A stretch of DNA of 64,000 bases from Galactobacter caseinivorans (GTDB lineage: Bacteria; Actinomycetota; Actinomycetes; Actinomycetales; Micrococcaceae), in NCBI RefSeq assembly GCF_003640665.1, contig NZ_QQXL01000005.1:62001-126000 (forward strand), given 5' to 3'. The notes beneath the pieces were generated by a model. The model saw only the letters and a program-made list of their open reading frames with translations. It was not told where the DNA came from and did no database searches. Below, piece by piece: positions 16,718 through 25,038 of this stretch (its first letter is position 1; each line of letters opens with the position of its first letter). The translations under genes and the position numbers were made by a program.

Positions 16718-16771
16718 GCGTCACGGGCCGGAGCAGCGTCACGGGCCCGCGCAGCGTCACGGGCCGTGGCA
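16718..16771 (+). repeat. 18-bp tandem repeat, 3 copies, abutting a start codon
   Basis: Units at 16718-16735, 16736-16753 and 16754-16771, each gcgtcacgggcc followed by a variable six-base end. The array begins 4 nt after the MpaB stop codon and ends 2 nt before the aminotransferase ATG. Confidence 0.9.
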
Positions 16772-16773
16772 CC

Positions 16774-18033
16774 ATGGCTGGCATGAGCTCCGACCACCCC
16801 TCCACCGCCTCGAGCCCCGCAACCGCCAGCGCCAGTGCCACCGCCTCCAGCCGCGGCGCCGTGCCCGCTTTTCAGGTCATGTCCGTGCTGCAGCGCGTCG
16901 CGGAGCTGCGGGCGCAGGGCCGGGACGTGATTTCGCTCTGCGCAGGGGAGCCGTCCGGTGGCGCGCCGTCGGCGGTGAATCGAGCGGCGGCGGAGGCCCA
17001 CGCGGACACGGCGCTGAATTACACGCCGGCCGCCGGGCTCCCGCAGTTACGCGCGGCGATTGCCGGGCACTACGCCCACTGGTACGGGACGCAGGTGGAC
17101 CCGGAGGAGGTCATCGTGACCACCGGCGCCTCGGGTGCTTTCCTGTTGAGTTTCCTGGCCGCGTTTGACGCAGGGGACCGGGTGGCGCTGGCCAGCCCGG
17201 GCTACCCGGCCTACCGCAACATCCTCACGGCCCTTGGCCTCCAGGTGGTGGAGCTGCCCAGTGGCGAGGCGGCCAGGTACCAGCCCACGCCGGAACTGCT
17301 GGACGCTGCGGAGGCGGAGCACGGCCGGTTGGCCGGGCTCATCGTGGCCTCACCTGCCAACCCGACCGGCACCATGCTCAACCGCGCCGAGCTCACGGCC
17401 CTGCACGCGTGGTGCACTGAGCACGGTACTCGCCTGATCAGCGACGAGATTTACCACGGCATCACCTACCCGGCCCCCGGGGAACCGGACCCGCGCGGGG
17501 TCAGCGCCCGCGAGCTGGGCACGGATTCGGTGGTGATCTCCTCCTTCTCCAAGTACTGGGGCATGCCCGGCTGGCGCGTGGGCTGGCTGCTGGCGCCGCC
17601 GGAGCTGCGCGCCAACATCGAGGCGCTCGCTGGCAACGTGGCGCTGTGCCCGCCCCACGCCGCTCAGCGGGCGGCGGCTATGGCGTTCGACGACGCGGCG
17701 TACCAATTCGGCGACCTTCAGGTGGCCGGCTTCGCACAGACGCGGGCCGCCCTGTTGGAGCGGCTCCCGGAGTTGGGTTGGGGCCCGGTTGCGCCCTCTG
17801 ACGGCGCCTTTTACCTCTACGCCCAACTTGGTACGGCGCTGGGCGGCTTCCCGGACGCCGCGGCCTGGTGCGCAGCGCTGTTGGAGGAGGAGGGCGTTGC
17901 GCTCACCCCTGGCGACGACTTTGATGCCGTGCACGGGCGCCAGGCGGTGCGTCTCAGTTTCGCCGCCGGCCCCGACGCCGTGCTCGCCGCTGTGGAGCGC
18001 ATCCTGGTCTTCCAGCGGCGGCACGCCGCCTGA
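16774..18033 (+). CDS. Class I/II pyridoxal-phosphate aminotransferase
   Basis: 419 residues. A Ser/Ala-rich N-terminal tail of about 28 residues precedes a fold-type I aminotransferase: 'TTGASGAFLLSFLAAF' (cofactor phosphate loop), 'SPANPTGTMLNRAEL', the PLP-contacting Asp in 'LISDEIYHGITY', the PLP lysine in 'SSFSKYWGMPGWRVGW' and the carboxylate-binding Arg in 'VRLSFA'. It is an aspartate/aromatic-type transaminase; the exact amino acid is not deducible. ATG 16774 and an in-frame ATG 16783 are equally plausible. No Shine-Dalgarno is visible because an 18-bp tandem array occupies the leader. Confidence 0.85.
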   Translation: MAGMSSDHPSTASSPATASASATASSRGAVPAFQVMSVLQRVAELRAQGRDVISLCAGEPSGGAPSAVNRAAAEAHADTALNYTPAAGLPQLRAAIAGHYAHWYGTQVDPEEVIVTTGASGAFLLSFLAAFDAGDRVALASPGYPAYRNILTALGLQVVELPSGEAARYQPTPELLDAAEAEHGRLAGLIVASPANPTGTMLNRAELTALHAWCTEHGTRLISDEIYHGITYPAPGEPDPRGVSARELGTDSVVISSFSKYWGMPGWRVGWLLAPPELRANIEALAGNVALCPPHAAQRAAAMAFDDAAYQFGDLQVAGFAQTRAALLERLPELGWGPVAPSDGAFYLYAQLGTALGGFPDAAAWCAALLEEEGVALTPGDDFDAVHGRQAVRLSFAAGPDAVLAAVERILVFQRRHAA

Positions 18034-18113
18034 GCCACAGGCCGCGCGCCGCCCGAGCCGCGCGCCGCGCGCCGCACCCAACCACGCGGCGTCGGGCACC
18101 TTTGTCACAAGGC

Positions 18114-18890
18114 TCAGGCGCGCTGGCCGGTGTTCGGGGGGCCCTGACCGCGTTGGGTGGGCGGGGTCCAGCCCTCGGCGTGCCCAAATTCGCTCTCGTC
18201 CGTTTTGCCTTTGGCATCGCCGCTGAACTTGGTGCGGTCGCGCATGGAAATGATGCAGACCAGGGTGCGATCCCCCTGGGCGTATTCGGACTTAGTTGCC
18301 GCCCAGCCGCCGGAGACCAGGCGAGATTCGCCGAAGGCGGTGCCGGTGTAGGCGGCAAAGTGCGCGTCGCACTGGCTCATCATCAGCTGGGCGTAGGCGC
18401 CCTTCGCATCGCGATTGAAGCCCTCTGGAAGGATGCCGTGGCCCACCACTTGGGCGTCGTGGAACTCGGTGCAGGGGACCACGCCGAAGGACGGGTCGGT
18501 GATGCGCAGCTGCCGATTGATGTTGATGCAGGCGCCAACCGTGGCCTCCGCGGGCGTGATCCATTCCGGCGCGGTGGTGCTGGTCGGCGGGGGCGGCGCC
18601 GTGGGAGCGCCCGTGGGCGCCGCAGAGGTTCCGGAGGTTCCCGAGGTCCCGGACGTCTCCGGCGGCCACGGAATTCTGCTGGCCGACGACGTGGGGGCGG
18701 GTGCCGTCGCGGACGTCACCGGGGCGGGGCTGCTTGCGTCTGAGCCGGTCGTGGGAGGCATGCTCACCGACGGGGCGCTTGCCTCCGGGCCGGATCCGGC
18801 CGGGCCGGCGCCGGAACAGGCAACCAAGGTGCCGGCGCAGACGGCTGCGGCCGCCGCGAGGAGAAGTCTGGTGCGTGCTTGGCGTGACAT
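18114..18890 (-). CDS. Septum formation family lipoprotein
   Basis: 258 residues. A signal peptide ends in a lipobox (LVAC, Cys at about residue 25), so the protein is lipid-anchored outside the membrane. A Pro/Ser/Thr-rich spacer with TSG repeats (residues 30-110) leads to a domain 'VGACININ...VVPCTEFHDAQVVG...CDAHFAAYTG...VCIISM', the four-cysteine pattern of the actinobacterial septum-formation family (Pfam Septum_form). AGGGAGG lies before ATG 18890. It is divergent from the ABC/two-component operon across 231 bp; the operator there could serve both. Confidence 0.8.
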   Translation of the reverse strand: MSRQARTRLLLAAAAAVCAGTLVACSGAGPAGSGPEASAPSVSMPPTTGSDASSPAPVTSATAPAPTSSASRIPWPPETSGTSGTSGTSAAPTGAPTAPPPPTSTTAPEWITPAEATVGACININRQLRITDPSFGVVPCTEFHDAQVVGHGILPEGFNRDAKGAYAQLMMSQCDAHFAAYTGTAFGESRLVSGGWAATKSEYAQGDRTLVCIISMRDRTKFSGDAKGKTDESEFGHAEGWTPPTQRGQGPPNTGQRA

Positions 18891-19047
18891 TCTGCCTCCC
18901 TGGAAGGGCCACTTGGAGGCGCCGTCCCGGGGGCCGGCGCTGTGGCGTGACAGTCATCCTCTCACCCCGTCCGGCGTTTGACACCCAAAAACTAACGTTG
19001 TTGTGGATATGACGTGTGTGCCGGGCAGGAGCGTCTCGCAGCTACGC

Positions 19048-19078
19048 CCATGACAGTTGTCATGGCCCCTTCATGACA
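19048..19078 (+). promoter_or_regulatory. Palindromic operator CCATGACAGTTGTCATGG plus third half-site
   Basis: Perfect 8-bp arms (19048-19055 and 19058-19065) around GT, followed by an inverted third half-site CATGACA (19072-19078). It lies 44-74 bp before the ABC ATPase start. The LuxR-type response regulator encoded in the same operon is the likely binder (inference). Confidence 0.65.
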
Positions 19079-19121
19079 CTTCCCCGAGGCGGGCCCCGCC
19101 CCCACCGGCCAGAGTGGAGGT

Positions 19122-20042
19122 ATGAGCACACAACTCGCCCCCGCCGTGGAGCTGAACGGCCTGAGCAAGCGATTCGGCGCCCAGAACTCCTCCCGCGTCG
19201 TGAACGCCGTGAACGGGATTGACCTGACGGTCCAGGCGGGCGAGATCGTGGCCTTCCTTGGCCCCAACGGAGCCGGCAAGACCACCGCCCTTGACATGCT
19301 GCTTGGCCTCTCGGAACCGACCGGCGGCACGGTGCGCGTGCTTGGCCAGACGCCGTCCAGCGCAGTGGCAGCTGGCAGGCTCGCCGCAGTTTTGCAGACC
19401 GGCGGGCTGCTGCATGACATGCGCGTGGGGGAGACGGTGCGGGCGGTCGCCGCGATGCACCGGGTCACCTCCCGCGTGCAGGAGGTCATGGAGCGTGCGG
19501 ATCTGACGGGCATTGCGCGCCGCTCCGTGGGCAAGTGCTCCGGTGGCGAGCAGCAACGCATCAAGTTTGCGCTGGCGCTGCTGCCGGATCCGGACGTGCT
19601 GGTGCTGGATGAGCCCACTGCCGGCATGGACGTGGGTGCGCGGCGTCGTTTTTGGGACGCCATGCGCATGGATGCAGACCAGGGCCGCACCGTCATTTTT
19701 GCCACCCATTACCTGGAGGAGGCGGAGCAATTTGCCCGCCGCACCGTCTTGGTGGCACACGGCAAGGTCGTGGCGGATGCCCCAACCGAGCAGCTGCGGG
19801 CCTCCCTGGGTGGGCGCACGCTGAGCTGCTCACTTCCCGAGCAGGGCCGCGAGGCCGCCATGGAACTGCTGGGAGCCACGAGCGGGATTGCGGACGTGAG
19901 CCTTGACGGGCACCGCGTGACGCTGAGGGCAGCGGACTCGGATGCGGTGGCCAGGCTGCTGCTCAATGAACTGGGCGCCACCGATCTGGAGATCGTGGCG
20001 GCCACCCTTGAAGCCGCCTTCACCAACCTCACGGAGGACTGA
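19122..20042 (+). CDS. ABC transporter ATP-binding protein
   Basis: 306 residues. Walker A GPNGAGKTT, Q-loop 'AVLQTGGLL', signature CSGGEQQR (atypical C in place of the first L), Walker B VLVLDEP and the switch His in 'FATHYLEEAE' are all present. An 80-residue C-terminal domain follows, as in DrrA/CcmA-type exporters. It is the motor of the exporter whose permease starts 3 nt downstream, next to a histidine kinase and response regulator; such sets usually respond to and export membrane-active agents. GGAGG precedes ATG 19122. Confidence 0.93.
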   Translation: MSTQLAPAVELNGLSKRFGAQNSSRVVNAVNGIDLTVQAGEIVAFLGPNGAGKTTALDMLLGLSEPTGGTVRVLGQTPSSAVAAGRLAAVLQTGGLLHDMRVGETVRAVAAMHRVTSRVQEVMERADLTGIARRSVGKCSGGEQQRIKFALALLPDPDVLVLDEPTAGMDVGARRRFWDAMRMDADQGRTVIFATHYLEEAEQFARRTVLVAHGKVVADAPTEQLRASLGGRTLSCSLPEQGREAAMELLGATSGIADVSLDGHRVTLRAADSDAVARLLLNELGATDLEIVAATLEAAFTNLTED

Positions 20043-20045
20043 ACC

Positions 20046-20882
20046 ATGAGCACTCACACCAACGCCGCCGCCGCGGCGGCGCCGGGCCAGCCCACACCGG
20101 CCCAGCCCACGCCGGGCCAGCGCGGGCTCGGCTTCTCTGCCACGTTCTTCTGGATCGAGGCAGCGAGGATGGCCCGCAACGGCTACACGCTGGCCTTCAC
20201 CATCGTGATGCCGGTGGTGATGTACGTGATCTTCGGCGCCACTCCGGAGTACGGCAGCATGGACGCAGGCAACGGCAATGTCTCCTTCTCCGTCATGGTT
20301 TCCATGGCCGCGTATGGCGTCGCCACGTCCATGACCTCGCTGACTAGCCTGGCCGCCACGGAGGCGCAGCAGGGATGGGGCAGGCAGTTGGCGCTGACCC
20401 CCGCCGGGCTGCGCGGCTACGCGGCGGTCAAGGTCGCCGTGGCGCTCTTCTACTCGGCCATCTCGGTGGTGGCGGTCTTCCTGACCGGCGCGCTGACCGG
20501 TGCGGCCATGGACACCGCGGGCGGCTGGCTGGCCACCGCGGGCATCATCCTCGGCATTGGCCTGATCTACGGCCTGTTTGGGCTGGGCGTGGGACTGATC
20601 TTCCCTTCCGATGCCGCCTCCGGCCTGGCCTCCATGACCCTCACCCTGTTCGCTTTCTTTGGCAACGTCTTCATGCCGCTGTCCGGCGTGATGCTGGATA
20701 TCGCCCACTACACGCCGCTGTACGGCTACGTGGCGCTGGCGCGCTGGCCGCTCTCCGAGGGCTATCTCAGCGACGGCTCGCAGGATCCGCTGTGGGCGCT
20801 GATCCTCAACGTGGTTGCCTGGACCGCCGTGTTTGTTGGCCTCGTGTTCCTGGGTCTGCGCCGCTCGCGGGCGCGGCACTGA
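20046..20882 (+). CDS. ABC-2 type transporter permease
   Basis: 278 residues with six membrane segments, starting at about residue 45 after a Pro/Gln-rich tail ('PGQPTPAQPTPGQ'). Layout and the late 'MPLSGVMLDIAHYTPLYGYVALARWPLSEGY' region match the ABC-2 export permeases partnered with DrrA-type ATPases. Start 3 nt after the ATPase stop, so translationally linked. Substrate unknown; a lantibiotic, drug or lipid is typical for DesKR-linked exporters. Confidence 0.88.
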   Translation: MSTHTNAAAAAAPGQPTPAQPTPGQRGLGFSATFFWIEAARMARNGYTLAFTIVMPVVMYVIFGATPEYGSMDAGNGNVSFSVMVSMAAYGVATSMTSLTSLAATEAQQGWGRQLALTPAGLRGYAAVKVAVALFYSAISVVAVFLTGALTGAAMDTAGGWLATAGIILGIGLIYGLFGLGVGLIFPSDAASGLASMTLTLFAFFGNVFMPLSGVMLDIAHYTPLYGYVALARWPLSEGYLSDGSQDPLWALILNVVAWTAVFVGLVFLGLRRSRARH

Positions 20883-20916
20883 GCGGCGTGCACATGGCAG
20901 CCCAGGGGCAGAGCGC

Positions 20917-20922
20917 TAGGCT
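20917..20922 (+). promoter_or_regulatory. -10 element TAGGCT, leaderless promoter for the kinase
   Basis: TAGGCT ends 6 nt before ATG 20929, so the kinase-regulator pair could also be expressed separately from the ABC genes. Confidence 0.5.
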
Positions 20923-20928
20923 CGCGTC

Positions 20929-22263
20929 ATGATCCGTCGGGGACACACAGCGCACGACGACGCGTCCGGCACCCAGGTGCCGGACGCCGCGGCGGGCGTG
21001 CGCTCAGGTTTCGCAACGGCGCCGGGCCCCACTACGGGACCGGGCCCCGCCGCGGGACCGGGCGAAGCGGCGGCGTCGGGCATGGAAGCGCACCCGGTAG
21101 TACAGGCGCACCCGGCCGCAGAGGTGCAGCCGGCAGCGGGCCGGTCCGTCAGGGGCCAAGCCCGCGCGGCAGGCCCGTCCGGGCTGACGAAGGACCCCCG
21201 GGACCCGTGGGCGCGCTTTGGCTGGCTACTCGCCGCGGTGTGGCTGGTCTTCCTGTTTTATCCCATTCGGGCGCTGCTGCAGCACCAAGCGCCGGTGGAG
21301 TGGGAGGTGCTGGCGTGGATTGGCATGGGCGCGTTTGTGGTGCTGTACCTGCTGGGTTTCCAGCTGGGAATGAGCAAGGGCTCGCCCAGCACTGGCCCCA
21401 TCCCGTTGCAGTGGTGGTGCTTTGGCGCACTGATTTTCAGCGGTGCGTTGACGCTGCCCGCCCTCGGTTTTGACGCTGTCTCTTTCCTGCCGTTCGTGAT
21501 GAGTTTTGCGTCCTACGGGCTCACGCGCCGCATGCACTGGATCACGCTGGTGGTCTGCCTCCTGCTGGCGCTGAGCGCGTGCATCTTCAGCGGCAGGTTC
21601 ATGGATTACCTCTCCGTGATGCTGATTGTGGTGCTGCTTGGCGCGGTGAATACGGTCTCCACTTTCTTGATTCGGCGCTCCACGGAGGCGGACGCGCTCG
21701 CGCTGAGCCTCGCGACCAGCCGCGAGCGCGAGTCTGTGGCCCGGGACGTTCACGATCTGATGGGGCATTCGCTCACGGTGGTGAAGCTCAAGGCGCAGCT
21801 GGCCCGGCGGCTCGTGGACGCGGACCCAGAGCGGGCCAAGGCGGAGCTGGCGGACATCGAAACCATCACCGCGGAGGCCATTGCCGGCGTCCGCGCCACG
21901 GTGACGGGCCTGCGTTCCGAGGGGCTTGCCGCGCAGCTGGAGGCATCGCGCGCGGCGCTGGCCACGGCAGGCGTGGGTTTGACGGTGACGGGGGACCCTG
22001 CGGCGCTCTCGCCCGCCCAGGCCCTGCCTGCCGGGTGGATTCTGCGCGAGGCCACCACCAACGTGCTGCGACACGCCGGCGCCACCAGGGTGCGGGTGCG
22101 GGTGATGCCTGGCGGCATCAGCGTGGAGGACGACGGCGTGGGGTTGAGTGGCGCCGCGGGCAACGGGATGCGCGGCATGGCGGAGCGCGCAGCCCTCTCC
22201 GGCGGGGTGTGTGTGGTCAGCGGTTCGGAGTTGGGCGGAGTGAAGGTGGACGTGACGTGGTGA
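20929..22263 (+). CDS. Sensor histidine kinase, DesK/NarL type (HisKA_3)
   Basis: 444 residues. An unusually long Pro/Gly/Ala-rich N-terminus (1-90) precedes about five membrane segments (95-245). The dimerisation/phosphoacceptor helix has His275 in 'RESVARDVHDLMGHSL', and the ATPase domain shows an N-box 'REATTNVLRHAGA' and G-box 'EDDGVGLSG'. Absence of an extracellular loop suggests sensing within the membrane, as in DesK. It phosphorylates the response regulator encoded next, with which it overlaps (GTGA). Part of the N-tail may be untranslated if a later start is used, but the -10 element supports ATG 20929. Confidence 0.9.
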   Translation: MIRRGHTAHDDASGTQVPDAAAGVRSGFATAPGPTTGPGPAAGPGEAAASGMEAHPVVQAHPAAEVQPAAGRSVRGQARAAGPSGLTKDPRDPWARFGWLLAAVWLVFLFYPIRALLQHQAPVEWEVLAWIGMGAFVVLYLLGFQLGMSKGSPSTGPIPLQWWCFGALIFSGALTLPALGFDAVSFLPFVMSFASYGLTRRMHWITLVVCLLLALSACIFSGRFMDYLSVMLIVVLLGAVNTVSTFLIRRSTEADALALSLATSRERESVARDVHDLMGHSLTVVKLKAQLARRLVDADPERAKAELADIETITAEAIAGVRATVTGLRSEGLAAQLEASRAALATAGVGLTVTGDPAALSPAQALPAGWILREATTNVLRHAGATRVRVRVMPGGISVEDDGVGLSGAAGNGMRGMAERAALSGGVCVVSGSELGGVKVDVTW

Positions 22264-22907
22264 GGCCGGCGGAGGCACTGGGCACGGAGCCGGGGGCAGG
22301 TGCTATCCGCCTGGTCCTGGCGGATGATCAGGCCATGGTGCGTGGCGCCCTGGGGGCGTTGCTGGAGCTTGAGGGTGACCTGGAGGTGGTGGGGGAGGCT
22401 GGAAACGGCACCGAGGCCGTCGCGCTCGCCGCGTCCCTGAAGCCGGATGTGGTGCTGATGGACATTCAAATGCCGGGTGTGGATGGGATAGAGGCCACGC
22501 GGGCGGTCCGGGAGGGCTGCCCCGGCACGCGGGTGCTGATCGTGACCACCTTTGCCCGGCCCGGGTACCTGCGGGCGGCGCTGGAGGCGGGGGCCAGCGG
22601 ATTCGTGGTGAAGGATGCACCGGCTGAGCAGCTCGCGGACGCGGTGCGCAGGGTGCACGCGGGTCTGCGCGTGGTGGACCCCGCGCTGGCGGAGGCCTCG
22701 CTCTTTGACGGGGCCAATCCGTTGACGGAGCGCGAGCAACAGGTGCTGAGGCTGACACTGGATGGGCGCCCGGTGGCCGGGATCGCCGCCGAGGTCTTCC
22801 TCTCAGCGGGCACTGTGCGCAACCACCTCTCCTCCGCGATTGGAAAGACCGGCGCGGAGAACCGCTCGCAGGCCGCGCAGATGGCACGCCAGAAGGGCTG
22901 GATCTAG
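22260..22907 (+). CDS. LuxR/NarL-family response regulator
   Basis: 215 residues. Receiver domain: acidic pocket Asp22-Asp23 ('LADDQAMVRG'), phosphoacceptor Asp68 ('VVLMDIQMPG'), conserved Thr and Lys ('FVVKD'). The C-terminal LuxR HTH contains 'LTEREQQVLRL' and 'LSAGTVRNHLSSAIGKTGAENR'. GTG 22260 overlaps the kinase stop. It likely activates the ABC operon through the palindrome at 19048, as DesR/LiaR-like regulators do (inference from context). Confidence 0.93.
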   Translation: MRPAEALGTEPGAGAIRLVLADDQAMVRGALGALLELEGDLEVVGEAGNGTEAVALAASLKPDVVLMDIQMPGVDGIEATRAVREGCPGTRVLIVTTFARPGYLRAALEAGASGFVVKDAPAEQLADAVRRVHAGLRVVDPALAEASLFDGANPLTEREQQVLRLTLDGRPVAGIAAEVFLSAGTVRNHLSSAIGKTGAENRSQAAQMARQKGWI

Positions 22908-22961
22908 CAAGCGGCGTCGCCGGATCCCGGAGGAGGCGTCGCCAGGAGTACCCTTGGCTCC

Positions 22962-23702
22962 GTGTTGACGGTGGCGATGGCGGGTCTAGCGGTGCTGGTT
23001 GGCACCATTTTGCAGCGGATTTCCGGTGCCGGGGTGGGGCTGGTGGTCGCGCCGGTCCTGTCCCTCTTGATTGGTCCAGCCCATGGGGTGCTCGTGACCA
23101 ACGCGGTCACCACCGTCTCCGGCGCCACACTCACCGTGCAGGCCTGGAAGCGCATCAACTGGCGCCGCTACGCCGTGATTGTCATCAGCGCCCTATTCGG
23201 CCTGATCCCGGGGGCGTTCCTGGTGGCACGGCTGCCCGCCGCCTGGCTGCAGATCGTGGTGGGAGGCGTGGTCCTGCTTGGGCTTGCCGTCACAGTGGGC
23301 CTGCGCCGGCTGCCGCCCGCCCCGGAGCTGCCCACCAACATCATCACCGGCGTGGCAGGAGGGCTCCTCAACGTCACCGCCGGGGTGGCCGCCGCCGCGA
23401 TGGTCGTGAACGCGCGGCTCACCCGCTGGGCCCAGAGCTCCTACGCGGCCACCATGCAGCCCGTCTTTGCGACGCTGGGGCTCTGCTCCGTCATCGCCAA
23501 GCTGGCCACCGGCGTGGGTGCCGGAGAGGGCTGGCCCAGCCCCTGGCTGGCGGTCGCGGCGCTCGCCGCCGTGTTCCTTGGCGCGTGGCTTGGCGGGATC
23601 GCCGCCAAGCGTGTCCCCGCCTCCACGGCGCGCACGCTGGCACTGAGCCTGGCGGCGCTGGGCGCGCTCGCCGCCGTCGTGCGTGGGGTGTTGGAACTCT
23701 AG
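22962..23702 (+). CDS. TauE/SafE family sulfite exporter-like permease
   Basis: 246 residues with about eight membrane segments and two TauE-type repeats, including 'GAGVGLVVAPVLSLLIGPAHGV' and 'GVAGGLLNVTAGVAAAA'. Family members move sulfur-containing or small organic anions such as sulfite, sulfoacetate or taurine derivatives; substrate here unknown. GTG 22962 lies close to the -10-like 'TACCCT' and lacks a Shine-Dalgarno. It stands alone after the two-component genes. Confidence 0.85.
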   Translation: MLTVAMAGLAVLVGTILQRISGAGVGLVVAPVLSLLIGPAHGVLVTNAVTTVSGATLTVQAWKRINWRRYAVIVISALFGLIPGAFLVARLPAAWLQIVVGGVVLLGLAVTVGLRRLPPAPELPTNIITGVAGGLLNVTAGVAAAAMVVNARLTRWAQSSYAATMQPVFATLGLCSVIAKLATGVGAGEGWPSPWLAVAALAAVFLGAWLGGIAAKRVPASTARTLALSLAALGALAAVVRGVLEL

Positions 23703-23751
23703 GGACCCGGCCGGCCCGTTTGATGCGGGGTGCTTCAGGTGTCGAGGGGCC

Positions 23752-23991
23752 CTAGTTGCGGGCGGCGCGCCTCTTGTTGTTGGTCTGGACGCTGACCCAG
23801 GTGGTGAACACCGCGAACAGTCCGGCACCGATGAAGCTGAAGCCGGCGATCATTCCCGGGGCGCCGCCGATCACGATCAGGCACACGATGCCGATGATGA
23901 CCGCGATGGCCGCACCGATGGTGGCGGCGCGCATGGCCAGCTGTGTGGAGCGAGTCTGACGGGCGGTGGCAGTGGCAGCGGTGGTGCCCAT
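23752..23991 (-). CDS. Small two-helix membrane protein (79 aa)
   Basis: Hydrophilic, Thr/Ala-rich N-terminus, two membrane segments (about 20-42 and 47-68) and a basic end 'NNKRRAARN'. The topology suggests both ends in the cytoplasm. No family recognised. It lies downstream of a terminator hairpin that separates it from the CGNR gene, so it has its own promoter. Confidence 0.6.
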   Translation of the reverse strand: MGTTAATATARQTRSTQLAMRAATIGAAIAVIIGIVCLIVIGGAPGMIAGFSFIGAGLFAVFTTWVSVQTNNKRRAARN

Positions 23992-24073
23992 GATCTTTCT
24001 CTTTTCTCCGAGTGGATGACGGCTTCACTCTGGCCCGTGGATCGGCGCCACGTCCAGCGTTTTGCGGTGGAAT

Positions 24074-24109
24074 CCACCCTCCGGGGGAACGGATTCCTCC
24101 GGAGGGTGG
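24074..24109 (-). terminator. Hairpin terminator between two minus-strand genes
   Basis: Perfect 11-bp stem ccaccctccgg/ccggagggtgg (24074-24084, 24099-24109), 14-nt loop, just downstream of the CGNR-protein stop. Confidence 0.65.
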
Positions 24110-24139
24110 AGAGGGTCCGCCGCGCGGAGGGGGGCCGTT

Positions 24140-24673
24140 TCAGCGCTGCTTGGCCCGGTGCCGGCGCACCGCGGCGCGGTTGGCACAGCGCACGGAGCAG
24201 AAGCGCTGGCGGCCGTTACGCGTCACGTCCACCACCACGTTGGTACACGGATCCCCGGGGTCCTGGCCGGCAGCGCAGCGCGAGAGTCGGTGCATGCCAC
24301 GGGTGGTGAGATGCAGGGCCGTGCCTACCGCGAAGACGGAGCGCAGCACCCAGGGAAGCTCCTGGACCTCGTCGCGGTAGTGCAGGTGCCACCCCTCCCC
24401 GCCGTGGTCGGTGAGGCGCGGATAGGCGGCCACGGCGGCCATGATCGCGTTGAGGCGGGCGGCCCGTTGTTCCTGCGTGGGGGCGTCCACCACGGTCTGC
24501 CATTCGGCCAGGACGGTGCGGGATCGTTCCAGGTCTTGTGGGCCGGTGGTGAAGGCCATGGTCATGCCAAAGTCCCGGGTTCGCTGCTCAATGTTTGCCC
24601 CGGTCTGTGGGGGATCATTCACCAGTGACGCGGCCAGGAGCACCGCATATTCGCCGTAAGGGTTGAGTTGCAT
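24140..24673 (-). CDS. CGNR zinc-finger (ABATE domain) protein, CANR variant
   Basis: 177 residues: an N-terminal ABATE domain (1-125) and a C-terminal zinc finger 'RCAAGQDPGDPCTNVVVDVTRNGRQRFCSVRCANRAAVRRHRAKQR'-type segment, in which the usual CGNR tetrad is CANR. Cys spacing and the basic RxxVRRHRA end are typical. Members are predicted stress-responsive transcription factors, common in Actinobacteria. ATG 24673 is divergent from a small CxxC protein 25 bp away. Confidence 0.85.
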   Translation of the reverse strand: MQLNPYGEYAVLLAASLVNDPPQTGANIEQRTRDFGMTMAFTTGPQDLERSRTVLAEWQTVVDAPTQEQRAARLNAIMAAVAAYPRLTDHGGEGWHLHYRDEVQELPWVLRSVFAVGTALHLTTRGMHRLSRCAAGQDPGDPCTNVVVDVTRNGRQRFCSVRCANRAAVRRHRAKQR

Positions 24674-24698
24674 AAGGGCATTACACCAGGCTGGGGGC

Positions 24699-24998
24699 AT
24701 GAACGCTACAAGCCCCACCCAGATCCCGACGTACTCCGCCTCAGACGCCGCCGTTGCCGCCGTTTCTGCGGCCGCCGCCCAGGCGCCGGTCTCAACGCCA
24801 GCCTCCGTTTCAGCCCCGGCCCCTGTCCCGACCCACGAGCACGGCTGGTTCACCCAGTCCTCCCACCGCACCTCGCAGGGCGTGGTGGTGTATGTCAGCT
24901 GCGCCGAGTGCGGCGCCTCCCGCGTGGATCTGCACCCCAGCCCGGGACTGATTGGCTCATCCCACGCGCTGAGCCACGAGGTCGGTGGGCGGGCCTGA
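24699..24998 (+). CDS. Small protein with CxxC motif (99 aa)
   Basis: Ala/Pro/Ser-rich, low-complexity N-terminal half and a compact C-terminal half 'HGWFTQSSHRTSQGVVVYVSC' followed by AEC, giving one CxxC (CAEC) that could hold half of a metal site. Pattern of a short zinc-ribbon-like domain; family not recognised. ATG 24699 is preceded by 'ctggggg'. Divergent from the CGNR regulator with only 25 bp between start codons, so shared control is likely. Confidence 0.55.
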   Translation: MNATSPTQIPTYSASDAAVAAVSAAAAQAPVSTPASVSAPAPVPTHEHGWFTQSSHRTSQGVVVYVSCAECGASRVDLHPSPGLIGSSHALSHEVGGRA

Positions 24999-25038
24999 GC
25001 CTGCCCGAGCCGGCCACAGTGCATGGCATCATGGCGGC

